A stretch of 35,596 nucleotides of DNA from Firmicutes bacterium UBA1191 (GTDB lineage: Bacteria; Bacillota; Clostridia; Peptostreptococcales; Anaerovoracaceae). Of this stretch, positions 23,037-30,186 are shown piece after piece (position 1 is the first letter of the stretch; every line of letters starts with the position of its first letter). The DNA lies in NCBI GenBank assembly GCA_002310095.1, contig DBYH01000026.1:22101-57696 (forward strand), written 5' to 3'. The translations under genes and the position numbers were made by a program. The notes under the pieces are model-generated. The model had not been told where the DNA came from. It made no database searches and worked only from the letters and a program-made list of their open reading frames with translations.

Positions 23037-23513
23037 ATGTTTGACTACAGAGAATGCAACGAGAGAGACTGTTCAGTATGGGTGGAGATGAACAGGGCGT
23101 TCATGCGTGAGGAGATAAGAGAGGGCGACGTATGGAATGACGCCAACCGAATCAGCAACAATGAATTCCGTGAGATTTTCCTCCAGGGTCTGAAGAAGAA
23201 GGACCACATCAGATTTCTAGTATTTGAGGAGGATGAGGAGCCTGTAGGTTTCGCCAATCTGGTGCTGATCTACAGCGTATGGTCACATGGAACCGCCATG
23301 ATAATTGACGATTTCTATTTCGCGGTAGGGCACAGAGGCAAGGGCTTCGGCCGTCGCGCCATAGAGATGATAGCGGACTACGCCAAGGAGCTGGGCTGCA
23401 AGAGACTGCAGCTTCAGGCGGAGTTTACCAATCCGGACGCCATTGAATTCTACAAGGCAATAGGCTTCCTCAAGACCGACATGGAATTCTTTGTAAAGTA
23501 TCTGGATAACTGA
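23037..23513 (+). CDS. GNAT-family N-acetyltransferase
   Basis: The 158-residue protein fits one GNAT fold. The acetyl-CoA loop is AVGHRGKGFGRRAIEMIADYAKELGCKRLQLQAE, and motif B is FTNPDAIEFYKAIGF. The core strand is VGFANLVLIYSVWSHGTAMIIDDFYFAVG. It transfers an acetyl group from acetyl-CoA to an amine; the substrate is unknown. It starts 27 bases after the aminopeptidase stop with GAAGAAGG upstream, and the YgjV-like gene follows at 14 bases. Confidence 0.9.
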   Translation: MFDYRECNERDCSVWVEMNRAFMREEIREGDVWNDANRISNNEFREIFLQGLKKKDHIRFLVFEEDEEPVGFANLVLIYSVWSHGTAMIIDDFYFAVGHRGKGFGRRAIEMIADYAKELGCKRLQLQAEFTNPDAIEFYKAIGFLKTDMEFFVKYLDN

Positions 23514-23527
23514 TAAGCAGGTGGTCA

Positions 23528-24091
23528 ATGCCGGGAGTTGAGACGATAATAATACAGGGAATAGGATTTGCGGGGCTGGCGCTCTTCGTAATATCTTTTC
23601 AGCTGAGATCGAACAGGGCTCTGTTTCTGTCCCAGTCTCTTGGCAGCGTGATGTTCGGACTGCAGTTCCTGCTGCTCGGATCCCTGAGCGGATGCCTGAG
23701 CCTGATTCTGGTCATAGTCAGGAATATGCTGCTGATGCGGTATCAGGAATGGTCCTGGGTCAGATGGAAAGGGTGGATCGCGATTTTTTCGGCCTTCTGC
23801 GTCGCCATTCTGGTCTTCACATGGGACGGACCTATCAGCATTTTGCCGTACCTGGCGGTTCAGGTCGGCACCATAATGTACTGGACGAACAACGCTCAGA
23901 TGATAAGACTGTCCAACCTCATATGCGCGTCGCCGTGCTGGCTGATTTTCGACATCATCGTCGGCTCCATAGGAGGAATACTCAACGAGACGATACTCAT
24001 CGTATCCATTCTCGTTTCAATATACAGATACGGATGGAAATCCCTCGGACAGAACAAGTTCGAAACACGTAAGCAAAGGCAACAGAAATGA
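23528..24091 (+). CDS. YgjV-like inner membrane protein
   Basis: The 187-residue protein has about five or six helices and lacks a signal peptide. Matching features of the YgjV family are an opening GIGFAGLALFVISFQLRSNRALFLSQSLGSVMFGLQFLLLGSLSGCLSLIL, a middle VIVRNMLLMRY, and a C-terminal GSIGGILNETILIVSILVSIYRY. Function unknown; a small-molecule transporter is possible. GGTGG precedes the start. Its stop overlaps the next start by 4 bases (ATGA). Confidence 0.8.
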   Translation: MPGVETIIIQGIGFAGLALFVISFQLRSNRALFLSQSLGSVMFGLQFLLLGSLSGCLSLILVIVRNMLLMRYQEWSWVRWKGWIAIFSAFCVAILVFTWDGPISILPYLAVQVGTIMYWTNNAQMIRLSNLICASPCWLIFDIIVGSIGGILNETILIVSILVSIYRYGWKSLGQNKFETRKQRQQK

Positions 24092-24543
24092 TGCTGGAAA
24101 CACTGAAGAAGAGAAACAAAGATCCGTCCGTCAACCCGTACCTGCGGCTGATGGACATGGATAATACGTCTCCGAAGATTTTTTACATGATGGATGAGAT
24201 CGGACGCATGCAGGTCCTGCGAAAGTATGACTGGCATGACACGCTTCCCCAGTACTGCGGCACATACGAGATCCTGCATAAGACCGAGAGGGGAAAAAAG
24301 TTCTGCCTGATCATGCAGAGAATCGCGAACGAAATGAGAATCGCGCCTCATCACATGCCGCTTTCAGACGAGGAGCGCAGGGCTTTCATTGTGGTGGAGT
24401 ATTATCCAGGCACCCAGGGGAGGGTATTCACGAGAGCTCTTTCAGAGGAAACCATGAGGGATGTAGTCAACGAATACATCGCAAAAGAAAACCGTCGCAA
24501 CAAAGTACGGCGGCTCATGCTTCCTCGCAAAACTGCATATTAG
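24088..24543 (+). CDS. Small soluble protein of unknown family (copy 2 of 2)
   Basis: A 151-residue protein without signal or membrane helix. It is the paralogue of the protein at 6849-7253, with shared FYMMDEI, MQVLRKYD, GTYE, CLIMQRIANE, PLSDEE and EYYPGT blocks. The C-terminal tail is strongly basic (ENRRNKVRRLMLPRK). The ATG start overlaps the stop of the YgjV-like gene, so both copies are linked to a membrane protein. The gene end is convergent with, and overlaps by 4 bases, the SuhB-like gene. Function not recognised. Confidence 0.8.
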   Translation: MMLETLKKRNKDPSVNPYLRLMDMDNTSPKIFYMMDEIGRMQVLRKYDWHDTLPQYCGTYEILHKTERGKKFCLIMQRIANEMRIAPHHMPLSDEERRAFIVVEYYPGTQGRVFTRALSEETMRDVVNEYIAKENRRNKVRRLMLPRKTAY

Positions 24544-25355
24544 AAATCGATTTCCAGAAATTCAGAAACAGCAGTAGGCCGTCCACATAAGATGGACGGT
24601 TTTTCTTTGAATGAAATAGGCTTTCCGTCGGTGGTGGTTACGACGCAGCCTGTCTCTTCGGCGATGAGCTTTCCGGCGGCGAAATCCCATGCCGAGAGGC
24701 TCAGCTCCGCGTACAGGGCGAACCTGCCGCAGGCTGTCCAGCAGCAGTCGAGAGCCGCCGATCCGGTGCGGCGCACATCGGCCGAAGCTTCGTAGAGCTT
24801 CTCAGCCAGCTCGAAGGTCGGTCCGTTTACGAAGTCGTTGTACGGCGCCGTTCCGAAGACTGTTATTTCATTTTTCATGGACGAGTCGAATGCCGGAAGG
24901 AGTTGTCCGTTCAGAGCGCAGCCGTGGCCTTTGCGGGCGCTGAAGAGCTCGTCCCGATACGGGTCGTAGATTACGCCGATCTGCGTCTCGCCGTTTACTG
25001 TCATAGCTATTGACGTGCATGAATGGCGGTTTCCGTGAACGAAGTTGGCCGTACCGTCGATAGGGTCGATGATAAAACAGATGCCCTCGTCAAGCTCACC
25101 TGCGTCAGTGATAACCGCGTCCGGCATTGACGGAACATCCTCCTCGCAGAGGAATTTTGCCTGGGGTATTATGGCCAGCAGTTCCTTCATGAGCATCTGC
25201 TGGATCTCCAGGTCCATGGATGTGACCAGATCCCTGCGGCTGGACTTTGTGACAACTTCAACGCCGCTCAGAGCGGAGCTGTCCGCATTGAGTATCATTC
25301 TGCCCGCTTCGCGGGCCAGTCTGTCGATTTCGTGCTGCATTTTTTCGTGATCCAT
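24540..25355 (-). CDS. Inositol-monophosphatase-family protein (SuhB/IMPase-like)
   Basis: The 271-residue protein has the metal-binding motifs of the family: EE71-72 in FLCEEDVP, the DPIDGT box at 97-102, and WDFAAGKLIAEETG near residue 220. It should hydrolyse a sugar or inositol monophosphate, or 3'-phosphoadenosine phosphate. The ATG at 25355 has no ribosome site, and the promoter at 25365-25373 would start the transcript only about 3 bases before it, so the mRNA may be leaderless. M6 at 25340 is a later alternative. The 3' end is convergent with the gene at 24088 and contains its terminator. Confidence 0.88.
   Translation of the reverse strand: MDHEKMQHEIDRLAREAGRMILNADSSALSGVEVVTKSSRRDLVTSMDLEIQQMLMKELLAIIPQAKFLCEEDVPSMPDAVITDAGELDEGICFIIDPIDGTANFVHGNRHSCTSIAMTVNGETQIGVIYDPYRDELFSARKGHGCALNGQLLPAFDSSMKNEITVFGTAPYNDFVNGPTFELAEKLYEASADVRRTGSAALDCCWTACGRFALYAELSLSAWDFAAGKLIAEETGCVVTTTDGKPISFKEKPSILCGRPTAVSEFLEIDF
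24579..24605 (+). terminator. Terminator of the M24 operon, embedded in the SuhB-like coding region
   Basis: CCGTCCA (24579-24585) and TGGACGG (24593-24599) pair around a 7-base loop, followed by TTTTTC on the plus strand. The hairpin lies inside the minus-strand reading frame. Confidence 0.75.
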
Positions 25356-25364
25356 AACAAAGAT

Positions 25365-25389
25365 ATTTTAACACAATTCATGTTATAAT
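25365..25389. promoter_or_regulatory. Divergent extended -10 promoters
   Basis: Minus strand TGTTAAAAT (25373-25365) serves the SuhB-like gene. Plus strand TGTTATAAT (25381-25389) serves the class V aminotransferase. The two -10 boxes are only 13 bases apart and lack strong -35 boxes. Confidence 0.55.
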
Positions 25390-25424
25390 AACCGAAAAAG
25401 GGGACCAAAAACGGAGGGTGAAAA

Positions 25425-26708
25425 ATGGCAAAGGAATTCAAATTTGATGTTGAGGCAATAAGAGAACAGTTTCCGGCGTGCAAGCTTGAAGTGGAAGGCG
25501 CGCCAATAGCGTATCTGGACGGTCCGGGAGGGACACAGGTTCCACAGCGGGTTCTGGACCGCATAGTTAAATATCTGGTTGAGGAGAACGCTAACGAAGG
25601 CGGCAATTTCAGAGCCGGAAGGTTCGCCGAGATTTTTGAGGACGAAGCGCGGGCAGCCGCGGCGGATTTCCTCGGATGCGAGCCTGGTGAGATAGGATTC
25701 AACTGCTCATCATCCCAGAACGCTGTGAACTTCGCACACGCCCTGGCGAGAGGCCTGGAGCCGGGATCGAAGATCCTGACGAACCAGCTGGAGCATCAGG
25801 CAAACTTCGCGCCATGGATACATCTGGGCATGGACGGATTCAACACCGAGGTGGTGAAGATGGATACAGTGACCCAGCAGATCGACATGGAAGACTTCAA
25901 AGCAAAGCTGACGCCGGACACGAAGCTCGTCTCACTGAACTGGGCGTCCAACGGACTCGGCACGGTCACAGATGTAAAGAAGCTGATCGCGATGGCTCAT
26001 GAAGTCGGAGCGCTGACCATCGTCGACGCCGTACACTACGCGGCCCATTTCCCGATAGATGTCAAGGACATCGATACGGACGTTCTGGTCTGCTCCGCAT
26101 ACAAGTGGTTCGGACCGCATCTCGGCGTCATATATATGAAGAAGGAACTTATCGAGGAGATGGGATTCTACAACGTTATGGCAGACGACATCGCAACGGG
26201 ACCTCGCCGTTTCCACATGGGGACTCCGCAGTATGAGCTGCTGACGGGCATGACCGAGGCTGTCAATTTCATAGCGTCAGTCGGCGAACAGTACGCGGAA
26301 TGCTTTGAGGATGAACTTGAGGGTCTGTCCGGAAGGAGAAGGAACGTCGTCGCGGGAATGACAGCATTCGACCGCTATGAGAGCGGCCTGGCGAAGCAGC
26401 TGCGCTTCGGACTGAGAGACATACCGGGCGTGCACGTATTCGGACCGGCTGAAGGGGAGGCGAGAACGCCGACCGTCGTATTCACTGTAGACGGATTCAC
26501 GACTGATGAAGTGGCCCAGATGCTTGGTGACAGAGGAATCAATTCATGGCACGGCGACTACTACGCCGTACAGATAATGAAGGCCATGGGCGTCTATGAC
26601 AAGGGCGGAATGGTCCGTCTGGGTCTGGCCCCGTACGTTACTCAGAGCGACATCGACCGCACCCTCTACGCGGTCAGGAGTCTCGTTAAAAGCAAGGAGG
26701 AAGGGTAA
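25425..26708 (+). CDS. Class V aminotransferase, cysteine desulfurase-like (no catalytic Cys)
   Basis: The 427-residue PLP enzyme opens with FPACKLEVEGAPIAYLDGPGGTQVPQRV, has the EHQANFAPW motif, and the PLP lysine K227 in CSAYKWFGPHLG. It fits the cysteine-desulfurase-like subfamily, whose members share a WHGDYYA-type element near the C-terminus. True SufS/IscS-type enzymes carry a catalytic Cys there; this protein reads NSWHGDYYAVQIMKAMG and has none. A desulfurase role is therefore doubtful, and another C-S or C-N reaction is more likely. ACGGAGGG supports the start. The next gene starts at the base after its stop. Confidence 0.85.
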   Translation: MAKEFKFDVEAIREQFPACKLEVEGAPIAYLDGPGGTQVPQRVLDRIVKYLVEENANEGGNFRAGRFAEIFEDEARAAAADFLGCEPGEIGFNCSSSQNAVNFAHALARGLEPGSKILTNQLEHQANFAPWIHLGMDGFNTEVVKMDTVTQQIDMEDFKAKLTPDTKLVSLNWASNGLGTVTDVKKLIAMAHEVGALTIVDAVHYAAHFPIDVKDIDTDVLVCSAYKWFGPHLGVIYMKKELIEEMGFYNVMADDIATGPRRFHMGTPQYELLTGMTEAVNFIASVGEQYAECFEDELEGLSGRRRNVVAGMTAFDRYESGLAKQLRFGLRDIPGVHVFGPAEGEARTPTVVFTVDGFTTDEVAQMLGDRGINSWHGDYYAVQIMKAMGVYDKGGMVRLGLAPYVTQSDIDRTLYAVRSLVKSKEEG

Positions 26709-27422
26709 ATGAAGAAATTCATAATTAAAGAGGACTTTCTGGAGATTTTTCCGGAGGCTCAGATAGGCGTGCTGGTATGCCGCGGCATAGATAATCACGT
26801 GAAGGATGAGGACAAATACGCGGGATGGCTCAGAGAATGCGAGCAGATATCGGCCCAGTACACGGAGAATCCGGAGTTCACATCAAATCCGGTAATACGC
26901 GGCTGGAGAGACGCTTTCTATAAGTTCAAGACAAAGAAGGGTGCCCGCTGCTCGATCGAGGCGCTGCTCAAGCGTGTGGCCAAAGGCAACCAGATCGGCA
27001 CAATAATCCCGCTTGTAGACATCTACAATGGTATTTCCCTAAAGTACGGCGTTCCCATCGGCGGGGAGGACATAGACAAGTTCGAAGGCGACATGCGGCT
27101 GACCATAGCGGAAGGCGGCGAGGATTTCGTGACCTACGGAAGCGAAGGCAAAAGCGAGCCGCCGTCGGAGGGTGAGGTCATATACAGAGACGACTTCGGA
27201 GCCGTTTGCCGCTGCTGGAACTGGCGCGAGGCGGAGCGCACCATGCTGACAGAGGATACAGTGAACGCCTTTATGATCATTGAAGCTCACAACGCTGAGA
27301 GCGCGGCCAACATTGACGATGCTCTAAACGAGCTGAAGACAATGATCAAGAGGGGGCTTGGAGGTACAGTCACGAAGCATCTCGCAACGGCAGACTGTCC
27401 TGAGGTTGTAATAGAGGAGTGA
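26709..27422 (+). CDS. B3/B4 tRNA-binding domain protein
   Basis: This 237-residue protein resembles the B3/B4 domain of the phenylalanyl-tRNA synthetase beta subunit, which edits mischarged tRNA. Matching segments are NPVIRGWRDAFYKFKTKKGARCSIEALLKRVAKGNQIGTIIPLVDIYNGISLKYGVPIGGEDIDKFEGDMRLTIAEGGE and CRCWNWREAERTMLTEDTVNAF. The stand-alone form is known in bacteria and may act as a trans-editing factor. It begins at the base after the aminotransferase stop, with GGAGGAAGGG upstream, so the two are co-translated. It ends at a strong terminator. Confidence 0.85.
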   Translation: MKKFIIKEDFLEIFPEAQIGVLVCRGIDNHVKDEDKYAGWLRECEQISAQYTENPEFTSNPVIRGWRDAFYKFKTKKGARCSIEALLKRVAKGNQIGTIIPLVDIYNGISLKYGVPIGGEDIDKFEGDMRLTIAEGGEDFVTYGSEGKSEPPSEGEVIYRDDFGAVCRCWNWREAERTMLTEDTVNAFMIIEAHNAESAANIDDALNELKTMIKRGLGGTVTKHLATADCPEVVIEE

Positions 27423-27438
27423 TCCAATAAAGAGCAAT

Positions 27439-27468
27439 AAAAGAGCCGGCGCTCCGCCGGCTCTTTTT
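27439..27468. terminator. Strong bidirectional terminator between convergent genes
   Basis: GAGCCGGCG (27443-27451) and CGCCGGCTC (27455-27463) form a 9-bp stem with a 3-base loop, flanked by AAAA and TTTTT. Confidence 0.88.
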
Positions 27469-27490
27469 AATTGCGCTATGTTGCTTTTGC

Positions 27491-28054
27491 TTACTTCATC
27501 ATTGACAGAAGAGCGTTGATGAGCTGAGTTCCGTCATTTGACGCAGTCGCTGCAGGAGCCTGCTGCTGTACAGGAGCCCCTCCGAAGAGTGACATCAGGC
27601 TGCCGAGGTCGAATCCGCTGCCTGCTGACTGCTGCTGCTGAGTGTGGGCGTCCTGAGTTGCTGCTGAAAGTCCGCTCATGATGTATGGAGCGACAGTGCC
27701 GAGTACGTTCATTACGTCTTCAGCGTCAATTCCGGTCTCCTTGGACAGCTGGTTTACTACCTGAGGCTGGTCATCGCCGAGGATGTGTCCCAGAATCTTC
27801 ATGCCGTCTTCAGTATCAGCGTTTTCGAGCTGATCCTCAACAGTTCCTCTGTTCTGATGTGCGCCAAGAGCTCCGAAGAGTGATGACAGACCTGACTGTG
27901 ACTGAGTGTTGCTCGTCATGTACTTAAGAATCAAAGGCAGAGCAAGAATCAGCAGTTTTGAAAGGTCAGGCTTCTGTACTCCAGTATTGTTGGAAAGGCT
28001 TCCAAGTGAACCGCTGCTCAGAAGTGAGCCTAAAAGTAAAGTAAGTAAATTCAT
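27491..28054 (-). CDS. DUF937-family protein
   Basis: I start at ATG 28054, preceded by AAGGAGA; the frame continues upstream to 28135 without a ribosome site. The 187-residue protein has an N-terminal MNLLTLLLGSLLSSGSLGSLS, a KPDLSKLLILALPLILKYMTSN segment, then the characteristic ILGHILGDDQPQVVNQLSKETGIDAEDVMNVLGTVAPYIMSGLS block of DUF937, followed by a Gln/Ala-rich low-complexity stretch (about residues 140-180). Function is not known. The gene has its own minus-strand promoter (TTGTTT at 28135, TATATA at 28112). Confidence 0.82.
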   Translation of the reverse strand: MNLLTLLLGSLLSSGSLGSLSNNTGVQKPDLSKLLILALPLILKYMTSNTQSQSGLSSLFGALGAHQNRGTVEDQLENADTEDGMKILGHILGDDQPQVVNQLSKETGIDAEDVMNVLGTVAPYIMSGLSAATQDAHTQQQQSAGSGFDLGSLMSLFGGAPVQQQAPAATASNDGTQLINALLSMMK

Positions 28055-28106
28055 ATTCGTTCTCCTTATAATCGTGTGAAATAGTTGTCTGAATTCTTTG
28101 TATGTA

Positions 28107-28135
28107 TATATAATACTCCAAAGAAGAGAAAACAA
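28107..28135 (-). promoter_or_regulatory. Promoter of the DUF937 gene
   Basis: On the minus strand TTGTTT (28135-28130), 17-base spacer, TATATA (28112-28107). Confidence 0.45.
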
Positions 28136-28147
28136 AAAGAAAAAATG

Positions 28148-28156
28148 TGTTATAAT
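28148..28156 (+). promoter_or_regulatory. Extended -10 promoter of the 50-residue membrane protein
   Basis: TGTTATAAT at 28148-28156 with the start codon 36 bases downstream. Confidence 0.5.
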
Positions 28157-28191
28157 ACGGCATGAGAATAAAATGAATGAGAGGGGATAAC

Positions 28192-28344
28192 ATGAGCAGC
28201 AAGAAATACGCGAAAAGCGGCAAATCCCAGAAGAAGGAATTCAGCAGCATGTACTCTCCGGTCAAAGTTTGGGCCGTGAGAATAGTGGTCTTTCTGCTGT
28301 GCATTGCTGTAGCAATAACGCTCATACCGTCGGTGTTCTTCTAG
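28192..28344 (+). CDS. Small single-pass membrane protein (50 residues)
   Basis: The gene opens MSSKKYAKSGKSQKKEFSSM, a basic soluble head, then a helix (about residues 27-45, WAVRIVVFLLCIAVAITLI) and ends PSVFF. Positive-inside topology places the basic head in the cytoplasm. GAGGGG precedes the start, a promoter with an extended -10 lies 36 bases upstream and a terminator follows, so it is a self-contained transcription unit. No family recognised. Confidence 0.65.
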   Translation: MSSKKYAKSGKSQKKEFSSMYSPVKVWAVRIVVFLLCIAVAITLIPSVFF

Positions 28345-28373
28345 AGGGATCTGACAAGGATATTTGACGTGAA

Positions 28374-28406
28374 AACAGGCCGAAAGGGAAGAGGTCTGTT
28401 TTTTTT
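28374..28406 (+). terminator. Terminator of the 50-residue membrane protein gene
   Basis: AACAGGCC (28374-28381) pairs with GGTCTGTT (28393-28400), one G-U, followed by TTTTTT. Confidence 0.75.
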
Positions 28407-28415
28407 GGGATTGTT

Positions 28416-28442
28416 TTAGCACTCACCACTTGACAGTGCTAA
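28416..28442 (+). promoter_or_regulatory. CIRCE element (HrcA operator) of hsp20
   Basis: TTAGCACTC, nine bases, CAGTGCTAA. The consensus right arm is GAGTGCTAA, so there is one mismatch. It overlaps the -35 box of the following promoter. HrcA repression of the small heat shock gene is expected. Confidence 0.88.
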
Positions 28443-28458
28443 CAAAAGGTGCTATCAT
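28430..28458 (+). promoter_or_regulatory. Promoter of hsp20
   Basis: TTGACA at 28430-28435, 17-base spacer, TATCAT at 28453-28458. The -35 lies inside the CIRCE element. Confidence 0.75.
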
Positions 28459-28545
28459 ACGTTCAGAACAAGGGAACAGAGAATAAACCGTTCTATTGCT
28501 CAGGAAAACCTATAGCCAGCAGAATAAAACAAAGGGGGAATAAAA

Positions 28546-29001
28546 ATGTTTTATCCGAAAATTTTTAACGACAATCTGTTTGATGATTTTATGAATTTCG
28601 ACTTTCCAAGATTCCCGGCGATGGGCAATGCGGAAAGAAAGCTTTACGGCAAGCAGCCGGCAGCGATCATGAAGACTGACGTACGCGAGCTCGAGGATCA
28701 CTATGAAGTGGATATCGACCTTCCTGGATTCAAGAAGGAAGAAATCAGCCTGGAACTTGAAAACGGCAATCTGACCGTAAGCGCTTCCAGAAATGTTACT
28801 GAGGAAGAGAAGTCCGAAGAGGGCAAGGTCATCCGTCAGGAGCGTTACATGGGAGCAATGCAGAGAGACTTCTTCGTAGGTGAGTACATCACTGAGGAGG
28901 ACGTGAAGGCAAGATTCGAGGACGGAGTCCTGAAGCTGAACGTGCCTAAGAAGGAAGCTCCGAAGCCTCCTGAAAAGAAGAGCATAATGATCGAAGGATA
29001 A
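28546..29001 (+). CDS. Hsp20/alpha-crystallin small heat shock protein
   Basis: The 151-residue protein has a short N-terminal arm (MFYPKIFNDNLFDDFMNFDFP) and an alpha-crystallin domain from about residue 42 (AAIMKTDVRELEDHYEVDIDLPGFKKEEISLELENGNLTVSASR). It ends with the A-x-F-x-x-GVLKLNVPKKE signature and a KKSIMIEG tail, whose IMI motif can dock in neighbouring subunits. It should hold unfolded proteins in an ATP-independent way. AAGGGGGAA precedes the start. Regulation by HrcA is expected from the CIRCE element 130 bases upstream. Confidence 0.93.
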   Translation: MFYPKIFNDNLFDDFMNFDFPRFPAMGNAERKLYGKQPAAIMKTDVRELEDHYEVDIDLPGFKKEEISLELENGNLTVSASRNVTEEEKSEEGKVIRQERYMGAMQRDFFVGEYITEEDVKARFEDGVLKLNVPKKEAPKPPEKKSIMIEG

Positions 29002-29017
29002 CAGAATGATTAGAGCA

Positions 29018-29065
29018 GGGGCTGTCACATCAGTGTGAAAACTGGTGGTGGCGGCCCCTTTTCTG
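29018..29065 (+). terminator. Terminator of hsp20
   Basis: GGGGCTGTCAC (29018-29028) pairs with GTGGCGGCCCC (29048-29058), two G-U pairs, with an inner CAGT/ACTG hairpin, followed by TTTTCTGTT. Confidence 0.75.
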
Positions 29066-29074
29066 TTGAGAGTG

Positions 29075-29083
29075 TGTTAAAAT
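29075..29083 (+). promoter_or_regulatory. Extended -10 promoter of the desulfhydrase-CobW operon
   Basis: TGTTAAAAT at 29075-29083, 29 bases before the start codon; no good -35. Confidence 0.45.
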
Positions 29084-29111
29084 AATACAAAAGCGAGAGG
29101 AGTTATCAGAC

Positions 29112-30164
29112 ATGACCGTATCCATCAAAGAAGCTGTAAAAATGCTTGAAAAGATGCCCAGAAGGCCCCTGGGGTTCTTCCCGACGCCTTTGTGCAGGCT
29201 GGACGCTCTGTCGGAGGAACTGGGAGTCAATCTGTGGATCAAAAGGGACGATTTTACGGGCAGCAACCTCTTCGGGGGCAACAAGACCCGGAAGCTGGAG
29301 TTTCTAATAGGCAAGGCTGTTGACGAGGGCGCTGAGTGCGTGTTCACATACGGCGCCACACAGTCGAATCACGCCATGCAGACCGCCTGGGCGGCAGCTA
29401 AGAACGGCCTGAAGCCGATACTGTATCTGGCGGCCGTTGTACCGCCGGATCCTGAGGACTTCAAGGCGAATCTGCTTTTGGACGGCATATTCGGAGCTGA
29501 AATACACGTAGTCGACCTGGAAGAAGGCGAATCATTCGCCGACGCAGAGCGCAGATCCTTCAGAATGGGCAAAGAGCACATAGCCAGTCTTGAAAAAGAG
29601 GGCGTGAACAGCTATGACATCCCAATGGGAGGGGCCAATGTATACGGAAGTCTTGGCTATGTAAACGCCATGGTCGAGCTGGCCGGCCAGATGGAAGAGC
29701 AAAATCTGCGATTCGATCACATGTATCACTCTACAGGATCGGGAGGGACAATGGCAGGTCTGGCGGCAGGCAAGGCTCTGCTCGGTCTGGACATGCAGAT
29801 ACACTCCATAACGGCAATGGAAGTCGACGAAAGGTACGCTGAGAGGGCTGTGAAACTGGCCAACGGAGCTCTTGAACTCATCGGAGCTTCGGAAAGCGTC
29901 AGCGAAGAGGACCTTATCATAGATCAGAACCACTACGGACCTGGATACGAGTGCCCGAGCGAGGAGGCCACGGAAGCAATAAAGCTTCTAGCCCGCAGGG
30001 AAGGCATCCTCGTTGACCCTGTTTATTCGGGCAAGGCCTTCGCTGGCCTGATTTCCGATGTGCGCAGCGGGCGCATACCTGCGGGAAGCGATGTTCTCTT
30101 CCTGCACACAGGCGGATCCACGGTATTCTTCGCGGAGAAGGAGATAATAGGGGATCTGTGTTAG
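29112..30164 (+). CDS. D-cysteine desulfhydrase / ACC deaminase-family PLP enzyme
   Basis: The 350-residue protein opens with LGFFPTPLCRLDALSEELGVNLWIKRDDFTG and has the PLP lysine K58 in FGGNKTRKLEFL, the TYGATQSNHAMQTA motif and a phosphate-binding STGSGGTMAGL loop. It belongs to the D-cysteine desulfhydrase / 1-aminocyclopropane-1-carboxylate deaminase family (fold-type II PLP). It probably breaks D-cysteine or a related beta-substituted amino acid into a keto acid, ammonia and thiol. GAGGAG precedes the start. CobW follows closely. Confidence 0.88.
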   Translation: MTVSIKEAVKMLEKMPRRPLGFFPTPLCRLDALSEELGVNLWIKRDDFTGSNLFGGNKTRKLEFLIGKAVDEGAECVFTYGATQSNHAMQTAWAAAKNGLKPILYLAAVVPPDPEDFKANLLLDGIFGAEIHVVDLEEGESFADAERRSFRMGKEHIASLEKEGVNSYDIPMGGANVYGSLGYVNAMVELAGQMEEQNLRFDHMYHSTGSGGTMAGLAAGKALLGLDMQIHSITAMEVDERYAERAVKLANGALELIGASESVSEEDLIIDQNHYGPGYECPSEEATEAIKLLARREGILVDPVYSGKAFAGLISDVRSGRIPAGSDVLFLHTGGSTVFFAEKEIIGDLC

Positions 30165-30186
30165 AATGACACCGGAGGTAAAGACA

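Noticed and set aside
27560..27660. Gln-rich repeat near the DUF937 C-terminus as a tandem DNA repeat
   Set aside because: Short, irregular CTG-like runs only; ordinary low-complexity coding sequence.
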